Shown here: positions 46,250 through 56,998 of the stretch, in pieces
How positions within the stretch are numbered: the stretch's first letter is position 1
How the letters are laid out: each line of letters begins with the position of its first letter
Assembly (NCBI GenBank): GCA_010093685.1
Contig: MU006240.1
Span: 275,009 to 339,008, forward strand
Direction of reading: 5' to 3'
Origin: Ophiobolus disseminans
Lineage: Eukaryota > Ascomycota > Dothideomycetes > Pleosporales > Phaeosphaeriaceae
DNA length: 64,000 nt
Notes under the pieces: model-generated
Database searches by the model: none
What the model was told of the DNA's origin: nothing
Seen by the model: the letters and a program-made list of their open reading frames with translations, nothing else
Made by a program: the position numbers and the translations under genes

Positions 46250-47013
46250 CGCCTTCGTCGTGGGTTGATAGCGCGCAATGACGATGGTGTTGCTCGTCTG
46301 TTTACCCCCCGCTCAGACCATCAACAGTCGCACTCTCCAAAAAGACGGCGCTAGGGCTAGCGCCTCGCGTCTCGCGTGCAGGCCCACCACGACCCCTTGG
46401 GTAGCTTCCAACCTCGACCTTAATTTTCCTCATCCTAACTTTGTCGCTCATCTCACTCTCTTCCAAACAAGGTTCCGGGTCAGACGGAGGGTCAGCTGAC
46501 TCCATGGCAGCCCCTTTACCGTCTGCCTGTCCCCAAAGAGATGAAAAGTTACTAGAGGCAGTGGTGGGTTTATCGAACTCCAACACGTTCTCAATAATTC
46601 AAACACGCGAGTTCTTCTCAGGGATCAAAAGCCATGTCTGTGTCGTCACTCTTACCAATAGTGGCTTCAAATCTGCCGATCTCAACGCATGGTGAATAGC
46701 CGGTACCAAATACGAGAACAACTGACTTCCGGGTTTGCAACTGGCAGAGATGGTTACACCGCGTCAAATATGTAAAGTCTATTATTGGTGAGAACCTTCC
46801 ACCCGGGAGGCTCGGTTCGAGTCAATGCCTAGCTAGTGCATAAGACTACACGAGCAGTCCAGCGTGCAGACATCGTCATCAGTCAAAAGTATACGCCCAA
46901 CTTGGTCCGAGAGGCTGTCATTTATCCGGACGGTCTGGCATAAAACGTATCTCCAGGCTCTCTTCTTGTCGCTGTCGCTTTCGCTATAAGATTTCATCCT
47001 TTCATTTCGTACA
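46250..47013. other. Divergent intergenic region
   Basis: Shared upstream region of the ADIP gene (minus) and the secreted oxidase gene (plus). TATAAG at 46985..46990 lies only 24 bp before the oxidase ATG, close for a TATA box. A minus-strand frame at 46302..46586 could be an upstream exon of the ADIP gene but the family normally starts at MDAHNL-type sequence, so it is not included. Confidence 0.45.
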
Positions 47014-48688
47014 ATGGCGCGAATCCTCTCCTGTACACTCGCTGCTTTCCTTCTTGGTGTTCAGCTTTCAACTTCCGCCCCTACCCAAGAAACGACACAA
47101 GCATGCACGGCGATTGCAAATGCGCTTCCAGGCAAGGTCCTTACGCCTGGGCTTTTGGCACAGGAGTACGCGTATGAGACTCAGCAGTATTGGAACAATG
47201 CTTTGCGTACCATTCATCCAGCATGCATAGTTCAACCAGAATCTGCTCAAGATGTATCCGCCGTCGTTAAGCTCTTGATCAAGTATCCGGGTGTCCAGTT
47301 CGCAACCAGAAGTGGTGGCCATGACCCAAATGTTGGCCATAGCACAGTAGAGGATGGTGTAGTCATCGCAATGACCAATCTAGCTGGCGCAATTTTCGAC
47401 CCGGCGACAAACTTGGCATACGTCAAGCCAGGTGGAGAGTGGAACACTGCCATTGGGGAGTTAGAACCTAGTGGTCATGTCATTGCTGGCGGGCGTTTAG
47501 GTTCGTACAACATCGGCACCTAATCACAACCACTTATTAACCTACTGTAGGAATCGTCGGCGTGGGTGGCTTACTACTCCAACTCGGCATCTCTTTCCTT
47601 AGCACCCAAGAGGGCATGGCTGCTGACAACATCATTGGCTGGGAAACAGTCATGGCGAACGGCTCCATCGTCAACGTCGATGCTGCAACTCACCCTGATC
47701 TTGCTCAGGCCATGCGAGGAAGCGGCAGCCAGTTTGGCATTGTCACCCAATATACAGTCAAGACTCATCCTATCGGCCAGGTTTGGGGTGGCCTTTGTCT
47801 GTTTGACAATAGTCAGAGCGATAAATTGTATGCCGCACTGCATAATTTCATGGCGAGTGGAGAGCAGGACCCTAAGGCAGCTATCATCTTTACTGATCTT
47901 ATCCTTACTGCTGGTCTCGGCACAAAACTGCTTTTTTCCTTCTATGACGGTCCAACACCACCGACAACTGGGCCTTTCGCCGACTTCTTCAAGATCCCTG
48001 CGATTGAGTGTCTGCCTCGGACGCAAAAGTACTCCGAATTGGTATGTATCGATCAGCGTACCGATACACATTGCAATGACTAATACTGACAAGCTTTTCG
48101 CCAATGGCGAATTTATACGCCAAACATTGTCCAGGTCTTCGTTCCGGGTACGCAAACCCCTCACAAACCCACACATACACCGTTAACTCACCACAGACCT
48201 ACACCATCCCATACATTCCCACCAGGCCCCAGATGTACGCCGAGATCCGCAACAAATTTGCAAAAATTGTGCTCCCTTTTCTCACTCCGCTCCGTCCAAC
48301 ATCGGAGTTTAGCGTCGACTTCCAGCCACTTCCATCTCTCATTGGCGCCATCTCCGAGTCCAAGGGCGGAAATGCTCTAGGTTTGACGGCTTCCGATCCA
48401 GACCGCTTGATCCTTGAGATCCAGGGCATCTGGCAGCTACCGGAAGACGATGCCGTCGCATATGATTTGTCGAAGCAACTGACTGATTGGCTAGATACAG
48501 TGGTACCGACGTGGCTAGACGAGGCTGGCATGGACAGGAACATGTACTTGCCGCTGTTCATGAACGATGCTGCCGGTGACCAGCCGGTTACCCAGAGTTA
48601 CAAGGATTATGCGAAGTTCAAGGCGCTGCAGCGGCAGGTTGATCCGGAGGGCTTGTTCAGTACGAGGGCGGGAGGATTCAAGTATTGA
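47014..48688 (+). CDS. Secreted FAD-linked oxidoreductase (BBE / PCMH type)
   Basis: Four exons (47014..47500, 47551..48041, 48094..48147, 48197..48688; introns of 50, 52 and 49 bp) give 507 aa. A signal peptide (MARILSCTLAAFLLGVQLS) precedes a PCMH-type FAD-binding domain: VQFATRSGGHDPNVGHS carries the His that usually forms the covalent flavin bond, followed by GGRLGIVGVGGLLLQLG and AADNIIGWE. The berberine-bridge C-terminus ends FKALQRQVDPEGLFSTR. These flavoenzymes oxidise sugars, alcohols or secondary metabolites outside the cell. The second (Cys) flavin link of some members is not evident, since the region around residue 162 reads LGIVGVGG. It is 1.6 kb from the start of the metabolic cluster and may or may not belong to it. 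Confidence 0.88.
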
Positions 48689-49047
48689 TTGGTTTGAACA
48701 GGTTGTGAAAATAATGATAGTATGTATCTATCACAGCGAGTAATAACAATTTTTATGGGTAGGACAGTCTGAGAAATACAAGCGGAACTTCTGCCCCGTA
48801 TATTCCTTCTCGACTAGGAACAAAGTGAAGTCGTTGCACCCGCTGCAAAGTGCACTAGTTGTGAAGTGTACCCGTTGTGGAAGGTGCATTAAACGGTGTG
48901 GGTCCACCAACTGGAGCGGGGTAAGCGCGTGAGTATCTTCACCTCAAACTTATGACGCTACAGTTACCTCCGGTCAAGCTTTAGACAAAAAAGCTTGAGC
49001 ATTGTTTCTCACTTAACTATCAACATCTTTCTCGAAATATCCTCATC
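48689..49047. other. Short intergenic region
   Basis: 3' flank of the oxidase gene and promoter of the iminopeptidase gene. A direct-repeat-like stretch of TGCACTAG/TGTACCCGTTGTG elements near 48840-48890 is imperfect and not called. Confidence 0.4.
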
Positions 49048-50078
49048 ATGGCTCAAGCACCACCCCAAGTTACCGGCCATCAGTTCGAAGATGCATATGA
49101 CAAGGACTGGCATAGGGTCGACGATATACATGAACTTTACTACGAACAATACGGAAAGAAAGACGCGAAGCCAGGTAAGTGATCCACACGTTTCTTGTGC
49201 ACTAGACATACCAATATAACTCAGTTATCTATCTCCACGGCGGCCCGGGCGGCCACATCTCCAAGCCCAACACCCAATTCTTCAATCCGGAACACTATCG
49301 CGTCGTTCTCCTCGACCAACGCGGCAGTGGCAACTCGCGCCCCAATGCTGAGACCCGGCAAAATGATACCTGGTACCTTGTCGCTGACATCGAGGCACTC
49401 CGCAAACACCTCCAGATCCCAAAATGGCACCTCGTCTTCGGCGGCTCCTGGGGCTCTACTCTCGCACTAGCCTACGCGCAGACGCACCCCTCCAGCGTCG
49501 GAAGCCTCGTGCTACGCGGGATCTTCTGTGTACGGGATTTTGAGCTCAAATGGACGTTAGTGCCCGGTGGTGCATCGATGTTGTTCCCAGACCGTTTCGA
49601 CGAGTTTGTCAATTTCCTACCCGAGGAAGAAAGAGCTGATCATGTGGAAAACTACCACAAGCGCTTGATGTCCGATGATACAAAGATCAGCCATCCCGCG
49701 GCCGTGGCGTGGAATAAGTGGGAAATCGGCATGTCGACACTATACCCCAATATTCAAGGTCTCAAGAGCTTGGAAGATCCTGCATATTTGCTAGCGCATG
49801 CGCGCATGGAGGCGCACTACTTTAGAAACAAATGCTGGATGGAAGATGGGCAGTTGCTGCGCAAGGAGAACATCGACAAGATTCGACATATTCCGTGTAC
49901 GATTGTGCAGGGAAGGTACGATGTGGTGTGTCCGCCCATTACGGCGTGGGATTTGCATAAGGCGTGGCCGGAGACGAAGTTGCATTGGAGTGATGATGCG
50001 GGACATGCTGCGACTGAACCTCGTACGAAGCGGACGCTGATTGAGGTGTGTGAGGGGTATGCGAGCTTGGAGGTATGA
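49048..50078 (+). CDS. Proline iminopeptidase
   Basis: Two exons (49048..49174 and 49225..50078; 50-bp intron) encode 326 aa of the alpha/beta-hydrolase S33 family, which releases N-terminal proline from peptides in the cytosol. The oxyanion motif HGGPGG lies at 47-52, LLDQRGSGNSRPN near 71, and nucleophile motif GGSWGS with Ser117. The acid and base are seen in GRYDVVCPP and DDAGHAATEP, so the triad looks complete. Length and block order match bacterial and fungal iminopeptidases (around 310-330 aa). Related fungal enzymes can also act on amides or esters in secondary pathways; context next to the SDR and monooxygenase genes leaves that possible but unproven. Confidence 0.9.
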
Positions 50079-50333
50079 GATGGGGTTTAGGAGAATGAAT
50101 AACGGTTTGCCTTATTAGACGATCCGATCTAATTTTGGTAGCATCGTAATGAATGACCTTCGGCTGGTTTGACTTCCGATGTCTTTCAATTGCTTGATCA
50201 TCACTCATACCCTCGCGTCCCTTTCCTGTCGACATGCTACCTCAGCTCCAAATCACAGCACGCTTCCTTTGACACGCGGAGCTCTTCCTTGCGGCTACAC
50301 AAAACATCAGCGCTTCCGCTCCTACCAAAGCTA

Positions 50334-51441
50334 TCATTCCTTATAGACTCTCACTTTATAGTCGTCTCTCCACTTGTCCTCAATGATCACCAACTGCGTA
50401 TCTTGTGTGCGTTTGAAATACCCATCATGTCCATCGTCCTCGATATAGTCATCCATATCAACATCCTTGAATCCCTCCTTCGCAATCGACCGCGGCACAA
50501 TCATTAAGCTCTTGCCTGGATCACAGTCAATACCCACCGCTACAATCATACCCAGGAGAAGGGTAGCGACTTACCATTTATCGACTTATCACTTGCAATG
50601 CGCATCATACACGCGGCCACATCTTCCTGCTCGCCAAACTCAATCCCCCGCTCAACAAGCCAGTCTTCATACTCCTTCGTCCGGATAGCGCTCTTGATCC
50701 AGCTCGGCGCCACGTAATTGATGCGAATACCTTGTTCCCACGACGAGCGGCGCGCGGTGCGCATGAAGCCTCTGAGCCCGTACTTAGTCGCTGTGTATTC
50801 CCAATTGCCCTATACACGACCGTCAGCATAAGCAATACATGCACTCAAGCCGCCCCACAATTCCACCATAGTCAGTGATAGGGGAGGCTTACAGGCGAAT
50901 CAATCCACGCGACCATACTCCCCGTCATAACAAAGCACCGATCCCTGCCCTCCTCCTCCTTCTGGCGCCGCCAATAATGCACCGCCAATTTCCACGTATA
51001 AAACGTGCCCACGAGATTCACATCCACGATATTCAAGTCCGGCTTCGTCGGCTCGCCCGCCGGATCGTCCAGGTTCCACAGACTATCCCCCGACGCGCGA
51101 CTAATGCCCGCATTCGCAATCACGACGTCGATGGCGCCGAAGGTCTGCAGCGCAGTCTCGAACATACGCTTTTGCTGCTCCCAGTCTCGGATGTCGACTT
51201 GTACGAAGACGGTGCATGTAGTCTTGTGGAGCTGGTTGAGTTCATCGGATAGGGCTTGGCCGCGGGCGTGCGTGTCTGCGATGGTGACGAAGGCGCCTGA
51301 TAAGGCGAAGTATCGGACGCAGGTTTCGCCCATGCCATTTGCGCCGCCGGTTATGATGACGGATTTTCCTTTGAGTTGGGCATGGTCAATGGGGGTGGTG
51401 TGGTCGATTGGGCCTGTGTATTCGTAGCGGGGGATGGGCAT
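50334..51441 (-). CDS. Short-chain dehydrogenase/reductase
   Basis: Three exons (50893..51441, 50575..50809, 50334..50515; introns of 83 and 59 bp) give 321 aa. The Rossmann motif TGGANGMG is near residue 33, NAG near 110, Ser in MTGSMVAW, and the catalytic YTATK follows the first splice join (IDSP-GNWEYTATKYG). The second intron was placed to join SING to KSLMIVPR; a nearer AG would give only a 35-bp intron. The C-terminal extension IAKEGFKDVDMDDY is common in fungal members. It is a soluble NAD(P)-dependent alcohol/ketone oxidoreductase, with substrate unknown. It is divergent from the first Baeyer-Villiger gene (649 bp between starts), suggesting joint control and a linked reaction. Confidence 0.87.
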
Positions 51442-52089
51442 TTTGACGGTCGGTAGACGTTATTTTAATGTGTTTAGGCAAGTTATATCAAATATTTTGA
51501 CCAGTTCAGCGATGACTTGATGCTAGTTTGTGACGTTGATTTGGAGTATTCAGATTCCGCGTCGACGATCTGGAGCTGAGGTTACGGAATGTTTGTCCGA
51601 GAAGTACACTTTGTATGACTGTGCCGAAAACTGATCAGCTGTACCTTTCTCCACATCTTCATATGAACGTCGCGGGGTGTAGTGTAGCGGGGCTCTCCAT
51701 GTTCCGAGCCCGGCCCAGCTCGTCGTTCGAGTTCCATAGTTCTGGGTGAACGGTAATCCCAATTCGGTAGTGCCGTGGTGGCGTTATCCGGCATCCACCA
51801 CCGGCTCAGCTTCGATGCACGCGTTGCTGCCGACGCCAACAATCCAGTCCTCTGCGGGGTATTCGGCTGTTAGTCCAAATCGATTGCAGACGGGAGGACC
51901 ATCTGATCCCGGCAGCTGGCTCGCCATGTTCGTGTTTGAAGCGTGATATTCGATGTCGGTAGTACGGTTTTCGACGCGTTCTCCTTAGCTGCATCTGGCG
52001 AGGCCATGATACAAAGCGCCAGAGCTGTCGTTGTGTTCTTGTTGTTTTGACCAAAACCTCTGTATCTCATACACTTTCTCACGTTCAAA
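51442..52089. promoter_or_regulatory. Divergent promoter of SDR and BVMO 1 with a hairpin repeat
   Basis: No gene recognised in 648 bp. An inverted repeat GTGGTGG (51775..51781) / CCACCAC (51795..51801) with a 13-nt loop lies here, flanked by GCC and GGC that extend it apart from one unpaired C. Its role as an operator or RNA hairpin is unknown. Confidence 0.4.
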
Positions 52090-54115
52090 ATGACCGTCTT
52101 ACTTGAGAGCGCCAGCCCTGCGCCGAACACGTTCTTCAAACAGCCTACAGTGACTATCAAGTCGCCGGCGACGGAAGGCGAAATCCCTCAGATCAATGGC
52201 ATAACACCATCAAAACCTGTCACCAACGGCGTGAATGGCGTTCACATAAACGGTGTTCATACCAATGGCGTCCCAAACGGCTACAAGGCCACTATTGAAG
52301 ACCCATTCAAGCTCGCCTCCGAATACGCATACACTTCCCGCAAAATCAAAGTCTTCACAATCGGCGCTGGTTTCTCTGGCCTGTTGATGGCGCACAAGTT
52401 CCAACACCGCTTTCCCGAGATGCAAGACATTGTCGAACACACTATTTTCGAAGCACACCACGAAGTTGGCGGTACATGGCTGGTCAACAATTACCCTGGC
52501 GTGCAATGTGACGTACCTGCCCATATCTACGCTTTCCCATTCGATCCCAACCCGGACTGGACGAGATTTTATGCAAGCGGCGCCGAGATTCTGGAATACT
52601 TCAAGAAGACCGTGCGGAAATGGAACCTTGATCGCGACCTGCAATTGAACACAAAGGTTGTTGGTGCGGTATGGCACGAGTCGGAGGGCATGTGGTGTGT
52701 CGAGGTAGAGAGCACCAAGACTCAAGAGCGGAGAGAAGAGTGGTGCCATGTATTGATATCCGGACAGGGCGTTCTTGTGTAAGTGGCATATCCTCACCCT
52801 GTTCTCCATTGTGCTAATGAGACTCATAGACACGAGAATTGGCCCAAGATATCCGGCTTCGAAAGCTTCAAGGGCCACATCACCCACTCCGCGCGATGGG
52901 ACCACGACTACGACTACTCGAATAAGAGAATCGCAGTCATCGGCAACGGCTCGTCAGGCATTCAGATTGTCCCACAAATGGCAAAGCTCCCAGGTACCAC
53001 TGTGCAGAACTTCATCCGAAGTGGTGCATGGGTATACTACCGTGCGCCTCCATCAAAACACATGGGTCGCGAAGTCAATGACCCGAATCCCGCATACACA
53101 GATGCCGAGAAGGAGCAATTCCAAGACCCTGAGCGCCATCAAGAATACCGGAAAGGGATTGTGTCGCGGACGAACAAGTCGTTCTACATCTTCATGCGCG
53201 GGGAGAACAACAAGGCGGGTATGAAGGCTGCTACCGAGCAGATGTCAGAGAAGCTCGGTCATGACAAGAGATTATGCGACATGCTGATTCCAAAGTGGGA
53301 GCTCGGCTGTCGGAGGATAACGCCTGGTCCCGGCTATCTCGAGTCGTTCCTGAGAGACAACTGTGACTGCACAAACAGCGGCATCACCGGTATTACAGAG
53401 AACGGTGTCCAGACAGCAGATGGCAAGATCTTCGAGTGCGACGTCAGTAAGTACTTCTCCACATTCCCTCATCCCTAGAAACTTATACTGACATGATGAA
53501 GTCATCTGCGCAACCGGATTTGACGTATCTCACCGCCCGCGGTATCCCATGATCGGCCAGAACAACATCAACCTGCGCGAGAAGTGGGCCGAAGACCCAG
53601 AGTCGTACGTCTCAGTCATGACGCCCGACTTCCCGAACTACTTCATGATGATGGGCCCGAACTGCCTTGGCGGTCACGGGTCCCTCGTGGAGAGTCTGAA
53701 CTGGACGGGCGATTGGTTCGTCAAGTGGATCAAGAAAATGTCGTCAGAGGACATCAAATATGTCACTCCAAAGCGAGAAAAGGTCGACGCATTCATGAAG
53801 TATCAAGACGAGGTACACAAGACGCTCGTATGGTCTGGAGGCTGTTCGTCATGGTACAAGCGCGGGCGCGTGGATGGACGAGTGACTGCGCTATTTGGCG
53901 GGTCGGCTCAGCTCTTCAACAGGATTCTGGGCGACATTCGAGGCGAGGACTTCGATGTCACATACATAACTTCGAATCCCTGGCGCTTCATGGGTAACGG
54001 CTTCACCGAGTTTGAAATGAAGGAGGAGAGCGATCTATCGTGGTATGTTGAGATTGCGGAGGAGGCACTCGGACGAGGTCCAAATCAGGCTGTCGCCGCG
54101 GATCAGAAGAGATGA
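52090..54115 (+). CDS. Baeyer-Villiger monooxygenase 1
   Basis: Three exons (52090..52778, 52830..53446, 53502..54115; introns of 51 and 55 bp) give 639 aa. It has FAD motif GAGFSG (92-97), EVGGTWLVNNYPGVQCD, and the type I Baeyer-Villiger fingerprint FxGxxxHxxxW at 243-253 (FKGHITHSARW). The NADPH site is IGNGSSGIQ and ICATGFD comes after the last intron. Such flavoenzymes insert oxygen next to a ketone to make an ester or lactone. The N-terminal 80 residues are an unusual extension with an Asn-Gly-Val low-complexity part (TNGVNGVHINGVHTNG). Substrate cannot be told; the cluster also has a second enzyme of this class. It shares a promoter region with the SDR. Confidence 0.92.
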
Positions 54116-54257
54116 TCTGCTCATGTTCAGTTTAAGCATTTTAGCATTTTATAGCACAAATACCATCTACACAGTTTGCAATCACAGCCTGCAGCAGGAC
54201 TATGCAGTTCATTGTAATTTGGTGACATATTCAATACTATCGCTGAAGCTTGTGAAG

Positions 54258-56427
54258 TCAGGCCGGGTTGAACATTATATCCGAAAACCCTATGTAATCG
54301 GTAAAGGGATCGAACAGATCCTGGTATTGGGCCAACAGGGTGTCGTGGAAAATCTCGTTGTTTGGCGACGGAAATCCCCGCGTAGCTGTTCCAAGCTCGC
54401 GTCCGGAGATGAGGCTTTCCGCTATGCCACCAGTCGACTTTGAGACGAAGGGGAAGAAGCGCATCCAGTCGAAGTCGTCTGCGTTGGATTCAGCACCGGC
54501 CTGGAAAGTACTGAGAGACTGTGTCGCCAGTTGTAATCCATCGTGATTCATATCGCTGTCGCTCTTTTGGATGGATAGCACAGAAGGTGCTGGCCTACGT
54601 AGCCTCTCGAACCCCTGTGCAACAACACGGGCCGATGCCCACATCTTTTGGAGTTCGCGTACCGCAAACTCGAGTATGTCAAGGTCTTCGTTCGCTGCTT
54701 TGCTCAAATGCTGGATCCTGCAAGCTTGTAACAGTGCGATGAAAGCGGTGCCGACGTGCCAGCACGTAATCGCCATCAAGAAGCGTGAGTTGCCGCGCGC
54801 AAGAATGTCTCGCAAGATTCTTGCAGTACATGACGCTGCGATTATAGCGGGTGGCAAGGCCTGCGGAAGTTGTCCTCCGGAGCGCTTCAAATGAAGGATG
54901 ATGATCGTCGTGAGGTAAAACAGGTGGAGCTGGTGAACGTCGCGGTCAAAAGTTTCCGTCCGGGCGGTGTCAATGGGTAAGCGCAAACGAGGCGGTAGAG
55001 AGTGTACCCATGTGACAAGCTCCTCTTGTAGCTCTATGGGCAGTAGACTAGAAACCTCATTTGACTTGAGGAGTATCTTAGCAATACGACCAATGATGGC
55101 ACATAACCGAACCCAGTAGATAAAGATCTCGCCCTGATGTTGGCTTTGAGAATCAGACGGGAAGTCGGCCAAGGTAGGTTCCTGAATATTGCAATCGTTC
55201 GGATCAATGATCACTGGCTTGCTTTGGCAAAGTGAGGTCAGCCGTTCGCGCGCCTAGGACAGATCAGCACAGTGGTGGAATTGGTGTGCAATGCTGGATT
55301 GTCGGATGTGATAAGAGAGGGGTCATCGCAATGCAGTGACTTACGAACGCAGTCCACCATATTCTTCTTCGCAACCCTAGATTGATACGTTCCCTACTGG
55401 GGTCATCCAGTGCGGGCTCTCGGTGGATATTCATTTGCTGCGCGTGCCTTATGATGACACTGGTCCACCACCAGCTGCTATGCCGGTGTACTCGGCTAGG
55501 TGCCTGCGGTGCCCACCAATAAAACAGACACAGAGCTTGTAGCGCCATAGTCTCGTCAGCTTCTTCGTCGTCGTAGAATATGGTTCTCGCTCGCTTGTAG
55601 TAAGCTTCTGATCCATCATGCGGTAACAAGGGTGGCTGTATATGACTGCTGGCCAGTGCGAGAGCATTCGCAAGTAGCGGGGATCTTGCGATGTCGGAAG
55701 ACAACGTTTTACGATCGAGAACCGGACACCACGGATAACAGAACGTGAAGTAAGTATCTGTAAAGATCTGTTCTAGGTCGGGACGAAGATCGGAAGAGTA
55801 GCGATGTTCAAGTTGAGCCACTAATGCTTGGTTGTCTGCGTCAAATTGGTTTTCCTGGGCGTACACTTGGAGGAATCCAGTGTCAACGTCGCCATTCTGG
55901 GTTGGCGTCGTCTCCGCCAGACTTCCACCTCTTTGATGATGTTGAGAGGCTGGCGATTCCATCCGATCTGTGACAGATTGAAAGATACCTTGTGTAGATA
56001 CATCCGCCTGGGAGTCCATGACATGGGCTGCGCGGAAAGCCGCCGGAGAGAAGAAAGTTGATTGAGGGCTGTTGCAAACGACTGGTAATTGTGTTGCATG
56101 ACCTTCCGTAAATGCTTGAAAAGTCGCGTCGGCGGCCAGTAGCGCGTCTACACTTTTTGACATGCCTTCGGCTTCCTGCTCCGTATCGCCATTGGGCCCA
56201 ATCTTGCTCGTCTTTCGTCTCTTCTCTCGCTTTGAAGGACGAACCTGGCATTCTCTGCCGGCTGTCGAGCAGTGTTTGCAACTTTCCCTACCGTTGTTCC
56301 TTTCTTGTTGGAGGTCGCACTTGACTTTCTTGGAATGACACGAGACGCAAACTAGTTCTGCGCGTTTGCGCTTCGGAAGATTGCTCGAATAGTGCTGCCA
56401 GTTTTCTGAGGCTAGCGCGTCTGACAT
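54258..56427 (-). CDS. Zn2Cys6 fungal transcription factor
   Basis: Two exons (55345..56427 and 54258..55253; 91-bp intron) give 692 aa from ATG 56427; a longer frame upstream starts with TTG and was not used. The DNA-binding cluster has Cys27, Cys30, Cys37, Cys50, Cys53 and Cys60, the canonical spacing of a Gal4-type binuclear zinc finger. Basic linker PSKREKRRKTSK follows. A fungal-specific transcription factor domain covers about 215-500 (YFTFCYPWCPVLDRKTL, ALCLFYWW, HREPALDDPSRERINLGLR). Proteins of this type bind CGG half-sites as dimers in the nucleus. Its place in the middle of the cluster, converging on BVMO 1, suggests it is the pathway-specific regulator. Confidence 0.9.
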
Positions 56428-56998
56428 AACCACCAGCAATCCTTCCAACTCCAGCGGCTGACTGACAGGGTTCCGAAAGGGTGCTGGCAATTGGAGGGGA
56501 TGCAGCGAAAGTGTTCTATGGGACAGATCCTCGGCTCGTCGATGTGGGGGTCGAAAGGACCTGGCCTGCCTTTAGTTTGTATGTGGTTGTGAGTCGTTCG
56601 CTGACTTTACAAGTGATGGTCTCTGGTGTTTGAGAGTTGGGAGGTGGGAGATGGCAAATCCGAGGTCCAGAGAAGGCCCGAATTTAGCGCATAAAGCCCC
56701 GGCCTAGCCCAATACGGTACAAAAAGTAGAAGCAACGGACAACGCAGGCTGAACAACGCAGGCGGCTGGAATCACATTTCGTTCAATTTGATGATATGGA
56801 GTTCATGCAGCACTCCCCAAGTGCCGTCGCGATATGTAGTTCATCATATGCACTTCTTGAGTGACGCACGCAGTTTTCTCCGTAACTATGATATTCGGCA
56901 GGACAAATACAGACTCAACATTACATACAAGCGGCGTGCCTCCTTCCTTCCAAACGAGACAGCTAATCGAACTACCCATAGTGACCCACCCTCCCAGG
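56428..56998. other. Intergenic region between regulator and transporter
   Basis: Upstream region of the Zn2Cys6 gene and 3' flank of the MFS gene. Nothing further was recognised. Confidence 0.45.

Noticed and set aside
46730..46850. tRNA-like segment containing GGTTCGAGTC
   Set aside because: The T-loop-like string does not sit in a pairing stem and the acceptor ends pair over only four bases.
47014..50078. Treating the FAD oxidase and iminopeptidase as core members of the BVMO cluster
   Set aside because: They are adjacent but their chemistry is not needed for the proposed route; kept as flanking genes until co-expression is known.
50546..50575. Early stop ending the SDR in SLPFSWV
   Set aside because: A good GT-AG intron (50516..50574) reads SING into KSLMIVPR and restores the usual C-terminus.
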